NCBI GenBank assembly: GCA_964030785.1
Contig: OZ034967.1
Coordinates: 69,627,113-69,691,112, forward strand
Source: Siderastrea siderea
Taxonomy: Eukaryota; Cnidaria; Anthozoa; Scleractinia; Rhizangiidae
Direction of reading: 5' to 3'
Length of the DNA: 64,000 nucleotides
Made by a program: the position numbers and the translations under genes. Position 1 is the stretch's first letter. Every line of letters starts with the position of its first letter. The notes below the pieces were generated by a model. That model saw only the letters and a program-made list of their open reading frames with translations, was not told the DNA's origin and searched no databases. Below, one piece after another: positions 19,990 to 32,703 of the stretch.

Positions 19990-21300
19990 ATCAAAGAAAA
20001 CCCTTGTGGATTCGAACTTCAACACGAATAACAGTTTCTCCTGCTCTTCTGAAAAACTCACCTCATTACAAAGAAATGCAATGCCTCCTGGGGACAAGAA
20101 AGAATATCAGACCTGACCTTGCCCATTTTCCTGACCAACTGGTGTAAAGCCACCCCCTCCTCGCAAGACAAAAAAAAACGATTTTTCTTCAGAAGTTGAA
20201 GATAGGGCTGGCTGTACACAGGCTAACTCGGTGAGGAAGCGACAAGACAGCAGGTGTTTGAGCAGAACTTTCCTGCGCTGTTATTATTCGAGGTGGTTGG
20301 AAGGTTCGACTCTGTGGGTGAAATATTAAGTGTGACCACTCCACTGAACGTGTTATTAGAACGCTACTAGAGCAATTCCTTCCCCGCTCGGTACTCACTC
20401 AATTCTTGGCCCGAAACCGGACTCTAATTTGAATTCATGAAGTCATCCGGTCAAGCGGAAACCCGGACACGTATCCCATTCCCACGACCTCAATCACACT
20501 TCGCGCAGCCCGCGAGGAGGAGGCCATACAGTTTTTGAACCGAGGATAACGGTAACCAACTTATTCCAAAAACAAGAAAACATACACCCTGAAATGGATA
20601 TAAATTCAGAAATAGGAGGAGTTTATTTCTATTATCCGTATGTAACACGCAGTGATTCCACCTTTCTCACGCGAACAAGACTGCGTTGGAGCGACAATTT
20701 GTGTCAGCACCGGGACATAGCCACTAAAATTGTAACACGACCAAAAGGAACGGGGCCCTCCCCATTGCGGCTTAATTTTACTGGTGTCCAATGTCGACTG
20801 TGGTCTATCGGGACTATTCTGATCCTCACGGATTCATGGCAGCCAATTTTAAGATACTATTATGATTTTGTGCAGTGGCTAATTCTTTGGAAACACGAGG
20901 AATGTGCAACTGGTTATGAAGAAATCATTTGGATGTCATCCTTTAATCAAGTCGCTACGTCAGAATGGGAGCCCAAACTATATTTGTGGGTAAATTCCAG
21001 CAAATTCCGAAACGTGTCGAGCAGTGAAAGTGGCTAAGTCGGGCCAAATGACTCCTTCCTTGCCATTGTATTATACGTGTACTAAAACACAGTGAAGTGA
21101 ATGGACCTAAAATTGTTCAAAATGCGTTGTAAGGATAGCAAAACAACACCATGTAATGTTTCATGAACTTTATTCAATTAGTTCGCTATTATGTATGGCT
21201 CAAAATGTTGGATTTGAAATCCCATACAAAGTCTCATATTTAAAAAAAGCCATTTTAATAATATTCAAATAATTTAATATGCTTGGGTTTCCTGTGGTGC
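19990..21300. other. Unassigned DNA between collagen copies 1 and 2
   Basis: A plus-strand frame of 147 codons at 20594-21037 has no recognisable domain, and nothing beyond its length marks it as a gene. A fragment of the 100-bp repeat lies near 20290. Otherwise nothing recognised. Confidence 0.45.
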
Positions 21301-21302
21301 CA

Positions 21303-22183
21303 ACCGACGTGCTTGATTTTGGCGACAGCACTTTCGGCAGCCCTGGAAAAAAGTAAAGTAAATCACGGTCGGTAAATAAAACAATATTACAATACCATTA
21401 CAGCCGTACGATGTAACACGTTTTATGTTCACACAAAAGCGGATAAATTACAATGTATCATCTACAGGCGCCGTATTTTAAGAATTCCATCTCCCATAAA
21501 CACTACTTCAAAAGCGGTTAGATATATGACCAATAACTAGATTCACGTACGCAAATACTCCATTTGTGAGTATAAGCAGAAAACTCGCAACAGACACTCG
21601 ATAAATTACAAGGATCTAACGCGCCAAGATCTCGAACAGAAGAGACGAAACATAAACAGAAAAATTGTTCATTTCCTTGGCAAAATTGTGTGAGGGATAC
21701 AAAATGAAATGAAAAATAGACTTACCGTTAGATTAGTATCAAAATGGCGGCCAAGCCATCGCGTTCGTACCACGTTTCACATCGCACCCTGATTTCCTCA
21801 AGACTTCGCCACGTCGCTTATCGATGCCCTTCCCCATCAAGTTCCAGAAAATGGACTGGCAACAACACAATGCATTTTTTAGTGAATATACTTTGTGATT
21901 TTCTTGTATTTGCTCTGAGAACAATGGATTTGTTACGTCACCCGTATAATCTTTTTGCGCGTGAATTATTCTAAACTGGTTATTGACATTTGTCTTTTGT
22001 GGTGTTACGACCAATGGGCCACGTAGCCGCGCCCATTTCTACATAGATAAAGAAGTCTCTGCAAATAAACTTCCCAAAATTACCACTCTCGTGTGGTGGA
22101 GAGAAAGATAAGTTAAGGGATCAAACTTTCTGCGTACAGAAAGCCCGAAATTGTCCTAGCCATAATTATTAAGTATCGTCAGC
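21303..22183. repeat. Duplicated upstream block of collagen copy 2
   Basis: This block matches 31966-32926 upstream of copy 3 (for example GATTTTGGCGACAGCAC, CAGCCGTACGA-GTAACACG, and ATGGCGGCCAAGCCATCG), apart from small gaps. It includes a minus-strand splice-donor-like CTTAC at 21720-21724 and acceptor-like CTGG-AA at about 21341. These suggest a duplicated first exon and intron of an antisense transcript. Confidence 0.7.
22022..22183 (+). promoter_or_regulatory. 5' flank of collagen copy 2
   Basis: The sequence is homologous to the copy 1 and 3 promoters, but the CATAAAAGC box has become AGATAAAGA (near 22045) and the distance to the ATG is about 27 bp shorter. Promoter function is inferred. 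Confidence 0.45.
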
Positions 22184-22425
22184 ATGCGTTTCGCGGCTGT
22201 GTTAGTGATGTGCTCTGCCTTTGTTTTCATCTTGGGCATGGATGAAACTGTGGAAGGTGAAAAGCAAAACTCCAATCGAGTGTTCACTGATGGCGTTGGC
22301 ACTGATGACAAACAGTTCCTGCTGCATCGAGAGCGAAGAGCTGTTCAACATAATTCGAGCCCCAACCCTGTTATAGGGCACAATCCGCCCGACATTGAGA
22401 AACGATTGCAAGCCATAGAAGAAAT
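22184..22425 (+). CDS. Collagen copy 2 exon 1
   Basis: ATG 22184 to donor GTAAGC at 22426. Signal peptide, propeptide, RERR site, start of coil. Confidence 0.92.
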
Positions 22426-25400
22426 GTAAGCTTTTTGTAGATACGTGACAGATTTTTAACTTCTAATTAACTGAACTAAATCTGAAGTTAGAACTTGTAG
22501 ACGTTTTGTTTAGAGTGTATTCATGCATTTTTATGATACGATAATCTGTCTAATCGGATATCAAACGTAAAAAAGAATTAACTTAGCCTGGGAAGTCACA
22601 CAAACGGAAGTACGTTGCGTGATTAATGGCATGAGTAATGCTTTCTTTGAAAGTTCTCAAAATTGCACGAGCCCTTAAACAGGTGCGTGCAATTTGAGAG
22701 TTGTAAAACATCACGAATAGCTACTAACTGGCACGAAGTGGACAAGCAGATTATGCGAGTTCGTATAAATAACATATTCCATGAAATAAAGAGTTTGGCA
22801 GGAAAATTTCACAGGTTTAAGTTTTAAAAATGTTTGGTTCCTCTTTGGAAGGAGGTCTTCGGATCAACTTTGTAATCCTTCGGAAACCTTCGAATCATTT
22901 TCTCAAAAATCTTCGAGTCATGTTGGGAAAACTTCGTTTGACCGGTATAGTGAGTTGCCTTTGGAAGACCTATATGATAACTGGGATTTTAATAGGTATT
23001 ACAGAGTACAATTTGGGATTAATTGTACTGCTTTTGACTAATAAAATCGAGTAATTCTGTTGAGTGTACAAACAAGGTACGAATGAAATCTTGCTGTCCT
23101 TAATAACAGGCTATTGAATCAGTTGAGAAAAAGCGAAGACATTCAATCTAAAAATGCCAAATAAATTTGCAAAGAATAAAAAATTTGCATGTTATCATGT
23201 TATCTTACCTCTGAAGAATAATATATTATAAGAGGTAAACTGGATGTAAGTTTCCAGTTTCTTATTAATTCATTCATTACGTTCTTAAAGAACTTTCAAG
23301 TTATCCTGTTTTCAAAACCCTGGAAAAAGCAAAAGCTCAGGATTCTTAACAGTGCGTGTTTTTTCTCTCGCAGGCATACTAGAACAAGCAAACGATTACA
23401 AGTACTGGAAGCGAGGTATGTAAAGGTCTTAACACCCTTCTAAGTCAACGCGTTTCAAGAGACGCTGTCGCATGCTGATTGATTTTTAATATCGACTGAA
23501 ACCCCGATAACTGAATTACGATGATTTAAAACAATAGACAAAAAATAGAACGAACGACCGTAGGACCTCAAATCCTCATGAAGATCAGTCCTTTCAAGGA
23601 AATTAAAGCGACATATTATTGCATAATGCCAATTTTTCATCACACTGGTTTATATTTTAATTTGTTCACGATTATGTTGGCACTATAGAGAGTGTGTCCC
23701 AGTGTCCGCTGATGGAAATTCCATACCTATTTCCAGCGCCGCTTTCCTCGGTGGATTCTCAGTGCCAAATTTAGCTATGCCAGACAGTAGTGGGAATCAC
23801 CAATTTTAGACGCTCGTCAAATACAAAAATTGTCTTAAACATGAAACGAAACAGTTAAATAAACGCTTAAAATTGGATGATAAACTGGATAAATTGTCTT
23901 TCCCTTAAATTTGAGATACAGTGACTAAGGAAAACTGATTCTTTACTTTATTTTACTACACTTCACTTCACTTTAGTTTAGTTTAATTTATTTTCTATGA
24001 TTCTTTTTCCTCAAATAATCTGTCTGTAGAATCGATGCAGTGCTGCTCATTGCGGCGAGATCAAGTGGTTCGCCTGGGCCTCCCGGACCCCCAGGTAAAC
24101 CCGGACCAACTGGAAAAGTTGGACCACGCGGACCGACTGGAAAAACTGGACCAACTGGGTTAAAGGGACCACCAGGAACCCAAGGTCCGAAAGGGAAGTC
24201 AGGGGTGAATTATGTTCGGTGGGGAAAGACCTCGTGTACTAGTGCCAGTGCGCAGTTAGTGTACCGAGGTAAGCATTAACCCCTTAAACTCCAATGTCAA
24301 CACACAAATTCTCCCTACTCAGTCCATACATGTCTCACAGTACCAGTACTGAGAGGTTGCCTAAACTTCAAACGATTTATCTTTGGTAATTATTTCCTCA
24401 ATTCTTATGACCTGTGAGCTTGATAAGTCACTGACGTTATGAGGAGAAATTTAACACTGATCATTGTTACCAGGTTTCTCTTTATGGCTGGTATAACTGA
24501 TTAATAAAAAAACGATAACTTTTTTCCTTGTAGCTGGTTGTTACAGCTCCTAACCGGCGTTTTGTTTCGCTTAGTAAACCATTCCCTGATCGGGAAAAGC
24601 GAAACAGCAAGAGATTCACCGGAGAGTCAACACCAGCGTCTACAAAATTCGGCCGGATCGCAGATTGCCCAGCTCTTTTATTAGCTGCAAGTTCTGCATT
24701 TAAGGGGGAGTTATACCTGAATTGTTTATGAAAAGTGAAGAATTCTAAAGAAGAAACAGAATAAAGAAAACAGATTATTTTTGAAACACCACCAGTTTGT
24801 TATTTTATTCTGACTACATGACAAATGCCCCACCCCCACCCCTTTTTTTCTTTTCCAAATGCCCAAATCACCGAAAAAGTGATAAAACATCACATAGCAT
24901 AAGAGCACAAACTAGCGAAGCCTTTTTCGGATAACTTGAAATGCTAACGAGATAATGCCATAAAGTAGTGAAAAAGTGGTATTTTGGTGTAACTTCGCGT
25001 CCCACAGTCATTCTTTGCTAAAGAAGTTAACATTTCTGAAACTGCTTGGTCCCTTCGTCTCCTTTCGCCGTGACTAATTTAATGGTATAGCGGGTGGGGA
25101 GAGGGGTTGTAATTTATCAGAAACAGGAGGGTCGTGATTCCCTCCAGAAAATAAACTGGCGTGATGATTTTAAATTAAAACTTAGATGTTTCCATGCCAA
25201 CCATGTTTGGGCGTGCATGTTTCCACCGCCTCACAGTTTTGGTTGATTTACTAATTTTAAATAATGTTAATTCCATGAGACAATTGTGTGACTTCATAAA
25301 ATTCAAAATGGAGGATTTTGAATTCCATGATATATATCGTAATGTACGTTTTTCAAACGTCAACCTGCCGTTTGCCGTCCGCCGTTTTAAAGTGCAACTT

Positions 25401-27765
25401 TTCTTCTTAAGCTAGGAGTAATCTCCGTAAAAGCTGGGATACACAAAAAAGCAGCTTTCTAGCTGTCATGAAAAATATTAATTACCGGTTGAATGTGGTT
25501 TCCACTGGATGTTTTGACGTAACTGCATAATGAGCGCCTTTTTCGTAAAAGAGTTGACACCTTCTGCGTAGAAAAATGAATAAAACATCACTGGGCTTAA
25601 ACACAGGCTGATAATTGTAGCAGAAAAATTCAAAAACTTCTAACAAATACCTAAGTTCTTAACGAACGCGAACACAGGCCTCTTCACGTGGAAAACGGCA
25701 AACGACAAACGGGAAACGAGAAAAATGGTGGGAAAACCAAGATCACGTGGTATTTTTGCCGTTAACGTTTGCCGCAAACTTGATGCTTAATCTATCTAAT
25801 TTCTGTGTTTTGAGCCCTGCAGGTGCGCGTTTCTCGAAAGCCCTGAAAAGTATTCGGCCCCGATAAGTCATTTGGAAAATATGACTATTCATTCTACAAA
25901 GCTGTTGTTTCAATATGTCTTTAAGATGAGAGACGTGTAACTTGTACCAAAGTTTGGTGCCTGAAAGCGCCTTTATTTTCAAGATACAGTGTGATTTATC
26001 GAGCCAAAAAGGTTCGAGGCTTTCGAGAAACGCACGAAACTGATCTATGTCGTGTTGTTTCCTTGGACAGGAATCTTTTCTCCACATTGTCTCTCATCAC
26101 CCAGGTTTCAGAAATGTGTATCAACGATCGACTGGGGGGTAACCTTTCGATGGACTAGCATCCCATCGAGGGGGAAGTAGCAGTGGTTTCATGCCAAGGA
26201 AACCGTAGATAAGCACCTGCTTTATGGGCCCTTAGCTCGCAAAAAAGTTACCTTTCATTGGAGTGTTTTACTGGAAAATAGACCACTCTTAAAGTACATA
26301 CGAAACTACATCCGGGCCTCAGGTGGCGTATTTTCCAAATCCTCACTAGTGAGGATATTAATGACGTCATTTCCCGCTCTTACACTGTTGTTTGTGTAAA
26401 GTGGCAGCAGAAAAATGGCAAACGATAGATTCAAGAATTTGTCTAAAGTCGACATAAAAGCATTCACTGAGGAGCAGGAAAACGTTAACACAAAGAAGAA
26501 ACCCTCATATGACTTAAAATTATTCAAGGAGTTCCTTACAAGTGAAGACGAAAGGGGAGAACTTTAAGAAATTCCTGCTACCGAATTGCAACAGTTCATG
26601 ATAAAGTTTGCGCTTACACTCTTGTCTATATAACAAAAATAAAATTACACGGCAGCGTGAAGATATGAATTTTATTTTCGAGTCGTACAAACAATTTTTT
26701 ACGAGGGAGCGCAGCTAGTGAGTAAAATATTAAGACGGAATCCATTAGGAAATTAAGTAATTTTAATTTTCAGTGGACAAAAATCTTGTACCAGAATAAT
26801 TTAAAGCATATCGCATTCTTTTTTACATTTTTTGAGGGCTATGGATGTAATTTGTTGTGTGTAATAACCCCAAAGACAATTTGTTATGGGAGCCCGAGAA
26901 AATAAATTTCAAATTTCACAAAATGAAATCTTACGCATAAAAATTTACCTATTTTACCCTTGTTTACACAATTCCTGTGAAATTTGAAATTTAATTTCAC
27001 GGGCTCCCATGAGAAATTGTCTTTGGTGTTATTACAGATAAGTAATTACGTCTATACCTCTTAAAAAGTGTAAAAAAGAATGCGATATATTTTAAATTAT
27101 TCTGGTACAAAATTACTCAATTTCCGGATGGATTCCGTCTTAATTGTTTTTACCACTCGAAAATAACATTCATATTTTCAAGCTATCGTGTAACATACTT
27201 TTTTTATTTTGCTGTTGGGTAAACTTAGCAAAATATCAGGGTGAAATTTTTTGTACAGGATCATCTCCTGCTGATTCTTTGCTTATTAGGTAAAATAGGT
27301 GGAGAACATTACAATCACCCTGGCGGTGGAGTGAACTACCTTTGCCTTCCAGACAGTCCACGGTACGGCAGGTACAAGGACGGCACAACAGACGGGGGAT
27401 ACGTGTACGGCACTGAGTATCAACTCAATTACTTCAATCCCTTCAGAAGGAATCTTCATGACCATGATGCACCGTGTGCTGTCTGCTTCGTGAGTTCACG
27501 CAGTTCAGCGCTGATGATGCCCGCAAGGAATGACTGTCCTTCTGGATGGACCGAGGAGTATCATGGGTACCTGATGGCTGAAAAAGACGACCACAGGAAG
27601 TCAAGTGAGTATATCTGCGTTGACGAGAATGCAGAGGCTGTTCCTGGTAGCGGGGCCGACAGGAATGGTGCATTGCTGTACACTGTTGAAACACATTGGT
27701 GTCGCTCATCGCCGTGTTCATATGTCGACGGTCGAGAGTTAACATGCGCTGTGTGTACCAAGTGA
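22184..27765 (+). CDS. Short-chain collagen (collagen C4-like), copy 2, four exons
   Basis: Predicted 332-residue secreted protein from exons 22184-22425, 23374-23415, 24030-24268 and 27290-27765. All splice sites are canonical and the frame is continuous. It has a signal peptide ([15 protein letters not shown]), a propeptide of about 50 residues ending RERRA, a coiled-coil segment across exons 1-3, 15 Gly-X-Y triplets starting [12 protein letters not shown], and the ten-cysteine C-terminal domain with [11 protein letters not shown] and a final CAVCTK. It is the most intact copy: all splice sites are kept and only intron 3 carries sizeable insertions. The role in extracellular matrix is inferred from the spongin short-chain collagen family. 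The transcript probably ends after AATAAA at 28522. Confidence 0.93.
23374..23415 (+). CDS. Collagen copy 2 exon 2
   Basis: 42 nt between CTCGCAG and GTATGT; encodes [13 protein letters not shown] of the coiled coil. Confidence 0.9.
24030..24268 (+). CDS. Collagen copy 2 exon 3 (Gly-X-Y region)
   Basis: 239 nt after TCTGTAG; 15 triplets, then [12 protein letters not shown]; donor GTAAGC at 24269. Confidence 0.93.
26280..26680 (+). pseudogene. Crypton-type (DUF3504) N-terminal fragment, intron 3 of copy 2
   Basis: Homologous to 14825-15200. The plus-strand frame from about 26415 reads [18 protein letters not shown] and [19 protein letters not shown], then hits a TAA where copy 1 reads on. 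The surrounding 400 bp also match. It is absent from copy 3. Confidence 0.55.
26738..27152. mobile_element. TTAA-flanked palindromic element in intron 3 of copy 2
   Basis: Two arms of nearly 200 bp pair over most of their length. Outer ends are GACGGAATCCATT and AATGGATTCCGTC-like; inner parts include GGGAGCCCG and CGGGCTCCC and CAAAGACAATTTGTTATG. TTAA flanks both ends. Parts of the flanking DNA (near 26660 and 27170) are themselves inverted, so the element may sit inside an older fold-back. Confidence 0.7.
27290..27765 (+). CDS. Collagen copy 2 exon 4 (C-terminal domain)
   Basis: 476 nt after CTTATTAG, ending TGA 27763-27765. Cysteines at the same positions as copy 1. Confidence 0.93.
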
Positions 27766-28521
27766 CGGACAAAATTATATACTTTCTACAGCGGCAAGGG
27801 AGATCCGCTTATGAAAGCGGCTAGCAGCGGCTTACAATACAACTAAAACCAGTTAACATAAATATTTAAGACTACCGTGATAAACATAAACTAGACTACT
27901 TGAAACACGCACCAGTAGAAAGGAGTAGAGCATGAAATTGTTTACTTTCTTTAGTTTTAGAGCGCTTTTCAAAATAGGTGTCGTAAAACCAAACCCAGAG
28001 TAATTAACCCAGCCAATCACAACAAACACAGATTACCCAACGAACCAATCAGAAGTCGATGCAAATATAGGCAAACGGCGCTAAGCGCAGGAAAACGCGT
28101 GCGAGCAACTCGCGATTGGTTTGATTTTTACTTCTGATTGGTTGAGAAAGTGGCGCGATATTTTTAACCAATCACTGAGCGAACTAAAGCAAAAGCAAAG
28201 CAAAACGCGAATTACTTTCGATACTCAATTGAAAACCGCTACAAGCATTTTTAAGCAATTAATTAAAGGACATTAAATAATTTGAAGCAATTACAGAGTT
28301 AATTACAGAATTGATGAATTGCAGTAATTTAATGACTACACAGTTGGTAAAGTTCATATCCTCCTGTTTTGATTTGCGAAACAATTTGTTATCAATCTAG
28401 TTTGATAATTAAGATTAAGTACTTTCTACCTCTTTTTCTGTTGCATTTTTTTTAATTACGCTTGTTCACTTTTTTTATCGTGTTATGCTTTTGCAACACT
28501 GTTAAGATTTACAGTCATGCA

Positions 28522-28527
28522 AATAAA
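28522..28527 (+). terminator. Polyadenylation signal, collagen copy 2
   Basis: AATAAA in TCATGCAAATAAAGCTTG, followed by (TTG)n. Position and context match copy 1. The 3' UTR is about 0.76 kb. Confidence 0.65.
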
Positions 28528-28959
28528 GCTTGTTGTTGTTGTTGTTGTTGTTGTTGTTGGGTTCGTTTTTTGGGAACCACTCTAGAATGAAAATACTTGG
28601 AATAGCTTTTTGGCGCATTTTTTTATTACCTGTTCTCATTCCAGAATTGTTAGAATGGCGGTTTATGCCATTCCATGTATTATGCTATTTGGGGTAAAAT
28701 GAACAGAATAAGCACAATGAAAAAGTTTTCAATTACTTGGAAATAACAAAATAGCTAACCAAAACAAACGCCCCTCCGCGGTAAATTTTAATTCTCCTGC
28801 CAAGCCTGCGGAAAAAACCTGCGGTCAGTTTCCAATCCATTTTTTGGAATGATGTTTTTCTTTAAAGGAGAAGGTCACTCCAGAAGAGGCGTATTTTTTG
28901 AAATTGCCAATAAAAAGATAACACTAAGTTGAGTTACTGACCGTGGTTTTAGCTTCTAA

Positions 28960-29925
28960 AGTGCATCCGAACCCACTGAAATTCTCTCCAAAGAAGGCCA
29001 AAATTCAACATCGCGGGCCGCCATTTTGAATCGTACTTAACAGCCTGGCCGCTTGTCCGTGACGCCATTCCGTCCAACGTGAAACTGGCGGTATATTCCT
29101 ATAAGCTTGTTGGTACTCTTACAAACCGGTTGCATATGTTTCGTTTTCATTTTGTAAAAAGAAAATGCCAACGTACTCAGTTCTGGATTGTAATAATAGG
29201 TCCGAAAAAGATGGAATAACAGGAATTACTTTTCGCAACTTAACTGTGAAGAAAACACCATTGGCAAAGCAGTGGCTTGACCAGCTTCGCCGCGACGAGA
29301 GTTTCGGCTTCCCGAAGCCTGAAAATGTGTACGTGTGTAACAAGCAACCGAGCGATTTAAGGAAACGATCGAAATGCTTCATGTACTGTGATGCAGGAAA
29401 TCCCTGCGTTTTGGACCGCCAGGCGGTAAATTAAAAGTAGACAAAATAGGTTAAAACCAAATTATAAGGCTCGATTTGAGCCCACTGTTTCAATTTAATT
29501 TATAAAGCAATTTACAGGCGTTAAAATAATTTCTTTTGAAAAATTAAATACGATTTACGATTACGCAGTGCCAGGAAGAGTATAATTATGTACCTTCCAT
29601 CTTGTTTTCCGATTCTGGATACCAACAAAGCAAATACATTACATTAGTTCACATCTTTGACAAGAACACCAAAATGAGCTCTTCAACCGCTCGTTCATTT
29701 CATTATTTTCACTACTATCATCATCATCAGCGACATCAGATATATCAGCCATCTCCTCAGATATAATCATAAACAGGGCAAACTTCGAGAAGACCCCCGT
29801 GTTGGACGGAACGACGTCACAGAAAAGCGGCCAGGCTGCTACGTACGATTCAAAAATGGCAGCCCACGATGTTGAATTTTGGGTTTCTTTGGAGAGGAAT
29901 TTGAGTGGGATCCGGGTTACCTCAC
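28960..29925 (+). mobile_element. DNA transposon remnant with inverted repeats and THAP-like ORF
   Basis: Inverted repeats of about 115 bp (28966-29080 and about 29805-29925), sharing AAAATTCAACATCG and CAGCCTGGCCGCTT, flank an internal ORF. The outer ends do not match cleanly and no target-site duplication was found. Confidence 0.6.
29165..29434 (+). pseudogene. Degenerate THAP-domain fragment
   Basis: An 89-codon frame starts MPTYSVLDCNNRSEKDG and has TFRNLTVKK, AKQWLDQLRRDESF and VYVCNK, which follow the spacing of a THAP DNA-binding domain (C2CH zinc finger, first 90 residues). Two metal ligands appear lost: the first Cys position is not cysteine, and CNKQ replaces the usual C-x2-H. It is probably the N-terminal remnant of a P-element-like transposase, given the flanking inverted repeats. 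No transposase catalytic part is visible. Confidence 0.5.
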
Positions 29926-29999
29926 CTACCGGGGATCCCCTCCCTTCACACAAACAAGCTCCGAGTCATTGATAAATTTGAAAATTTTCTTTTTTACGG

Positions 30000-30395
30000 C
30001 GAGTCTTATTAATTAAGTTTCTATTTTCTTTGATCAGAATCGAATCAGAACCGAGAAGCGCCAGGGATGGGGATGGCAAATCTGCTAGCCTGCGAGCCTT
30101 TCTTGCGCGCCCTCCGATTTTTCACGCCAGAAAACCCCACAATTAGAGATGGTCTTCTCAAGTGTGACCTTTCAAATGAAAGTTATTTCCCAGTACTTTC
30201 CTGTGGTGCTGTTTAAGGAACAGTCATATGAAAACCCCGTTCGCAACCGCCCCAATTTGAAATCGTGTACAATGCAGGAAAGTCGCCGGAATGGTGATGT
30301 CCCCACCTTTGCGTACTCAGCTAAAAGTCCCAAAGCAGTGTCTCGTTTTGCACCAATTAAATTCGAAATTAGTTAGTAACACCACTAAGAAGTAG
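30000..30395. repeat. Block shared with the 3' flank of copy 1
   Basis: Matches 17640-18540 in pieces (CGAATCAGAACCGAGAA, CAAATCTGCTAGCCTGCGAG, ACAATGCAGGAAAGTCGCCG). It shows that the duplicated unit of copies 1 and 2 extends beyond the genes. Confidence 0.7.
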
Positions 30396-31355
30396 TACAG
30401 TAGAACCACCGCTTAGGGTGTTTCGATACAGTTTTTTGTGGACCATACCTCACTTTTAAAATTGGCTCTTAGACGGTCTTCATCTTGTCTGATCAACGTT
30501 TCTTTTGGATTGAACTTTAGCGTGGTTTACATTTTGTAAAAATCGATATTTCCATGACAACGATAAACAAAAATCCTCGAAAACAGTAAAATCAAAAGTT
30601 TGCGCGATCCAGATTTCACTTTGAAAAGCAAATACCAACATCTTAAAATGTGGTGTTAGTAATATTCTAATATTATTAGTTTTGCCTTGACTGAAAATGT
30701 TCCCGTATTGGATGGGGATTCAAAAGGCCAATCCAGGTCTCTTTTAAGGTTTTCTTTTCTTTTTTTCTTTTTTTTCCTTTTTTTGGAGTAACCTGGGGCG
30801 AGTTGCATAAAACTTGACGTCTGGCGTAACTTCGAACGTCTGACGTTTACTCCAAAGTCACTATTTTTTTTTACTTCTGACGTTAGCAATTACACCCAGC
30901 GTTAGGTTTTATGCAACTCAGCCCAGCTGGAGTGATAAGATGAATGTTTCCTTACGCCTTTCTACATAAACTACCTCATAGCGGAAACGCTAATCCGGCC
31001 GTTTTGTCCCCAGGACATGCTTGAACATGGTGCAAACTTTGTTACCCAAGACCTGTTTTATCAAGTTCAACCAGTTTAACCGTGTGACAGTTTAAGCCCC
31101 TTCTTCGCATGATGAGCTAACAGAGGGTAATTTTAATTTATCACGTCATATATCAAACACGAGAAAGAGTGTCTTACCAGAATATCCAAACACCGTTCAA
31201 GTGTTTGAGATATATAGCCTCTCAGACCATTCATAATTCTTGGAGAAATTCAAAGGAAAAGTTCGCAAGCGCTCAGGACTTTTAAAAGTATATCGACACC
31301 TTGATTTCCACATCGCCTTCTGCATATAGCCCTGTTTCCCTCTGTTTTCTGGGTG
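30396..31355. other. Unassigned intergenic DNA
   Basis: Contains a poly-pyrimidine tract (30750-30785) and an inverted GTTGCATAAAACTTGACGTC/TAGGTTTTATGCAACTC pair near 30800-30925. No gene recognised. Confidence 0.5.
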
Positions 31356-31795
31356 TTTGATATACCCGCTGAGCTGCCTGCCATTTTGAACAACTTCCCA
31401 GTGTCAGTTCTACGCCGCTTACTAACAATCCCTTACCCCACTAGGTGGGTAATCGTTGCTAGGTAACGGTAAGCTGCTGGTAAGAAGCGTGTACAACGGA
31501 CTTCCATATCTGGAAGGTCGTCGTGCAACGGATGAAAATTTGTAATTCAAACTAGGTTCTGTTGAGGGACTGGAAAGTGCTTTTTGCTCTTACCAGCTGA
31601 AGGCGAATTTGAAAAACAATAGCAATTGTCTTTTCGGCCCTTCGATTGGGCAATGGCTGAGAACTCCTAGTAACGGCCCAAGTATGTCTCACCCAGTGGT
31701 ATTTAGGTTTCAGGGGGTTTTCAATAGCCAGCGTAGAACTGGGACTGCGTGATTTTCAAAATGGCGGTTATTCAGCGGGTATATCGAACTTATTC
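31356..31795. mobile_element. MITE with ~60-bp terminal inverted repeats
   Basis: Left GATATACCCGCTGAGCTGCC and right GGTTATTCAGCGGGTATATC ends pair. The arms also share CCATTTTGAA and CAGTTCTACGC. About 440 bp, no ORF. Confidence 0.65.
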
Positions 31796-31965
31796 AAGAA
31801 ACGGAAGGAAACAGGGTTACCTTCAGACGACAATGAGGAAAATCAAAGCCACAAGACAACAGAACTAAAGGTAATTTTTGTCGATATACGTTAGTGCTGT
31901 TTGCTTGAAACAACTTTCGTTGAGAAATGGAGCTCCACGTTTCCCATACCTCATGATCATCACTG

Positions 31966-32703
31966 ACGTGCTCGATTTTGGCGACAGCACTTCCGGCAAC
32001 CCTGGAAATCACGGTCGGTAAATGAAAAAAATATTACAAGAGCGTAACAGCCGTACGACGTAACACGTTTTATGTTCGTAAAATCGTAAGTCCCCAAAAC
32101 AAAAACTGGGAAATTACAACGTATCAACTACATGCGCTGTATTTTCAGAATTCCATCTGCCATAAACACTACTTCAAAAGCAGACAGATACATGACCAAT
32201 AACTAGATTCTCGTCGATTCTCGCACGCAAATACTCCATTTGTGAGTAGAAGCAGAAAACTCGCAACAGACACACAATGAATTAAAAGGATCTGACACGT
32301 TGAGATCTCGAACAGAGACAAAACATAAACAGAAAAATTCCGAAAACTTGTTAATTTCATTGGCAACATTGTATGAAGGATACAACATGAACTGAAAGAT
32401 AGACTTACCGTTAGATTAGTACCAAAATGGCGGCCAAGCCATCGCGAAGGCAAAAAATTCAAATGTTCGTAGCACGTTTTACATCGCACCATTTCGCCAA
32501 GACTTCGCCACGTCGCTCATCGACGCCCTTCTCCTTCGATTCCCGAAAGTCAAAGGTCGTAAATGGACTGGCAACAACACAATGCATTTTTCAGTGAATA
32601 TATTTTGTGATTTTCTTGTATTTTCTCTGAGAACAACGGAATTTGTTACGTCACCCGTATACTCTTTTTTGCGTATGAATTATTCTAAACTGGTTATTGA
32701 CAT
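31966..32703. repeat. Duplicated upstream block of collagen copy 3
   Basis: Partner of 21303-22010. It carries the same minus-strand CTTAC donor-like site (32402-32406) beside the ATGGCGGCCAAGCC motif. Confidence 0.7.

Noticed and set aside
20594..21037. 147-codon open frame between collagen copies 1 and 2
   Set aside because: No recognisable domain, splice context or repetition elsewhere. Likely chance.
25743..26087. 114-codon minus-strand frame in intron 3 of copy 2
   Set aside because: No domain recognised, and no counterpart in copies 1 or 3 was noticed. Not supported as a gene.
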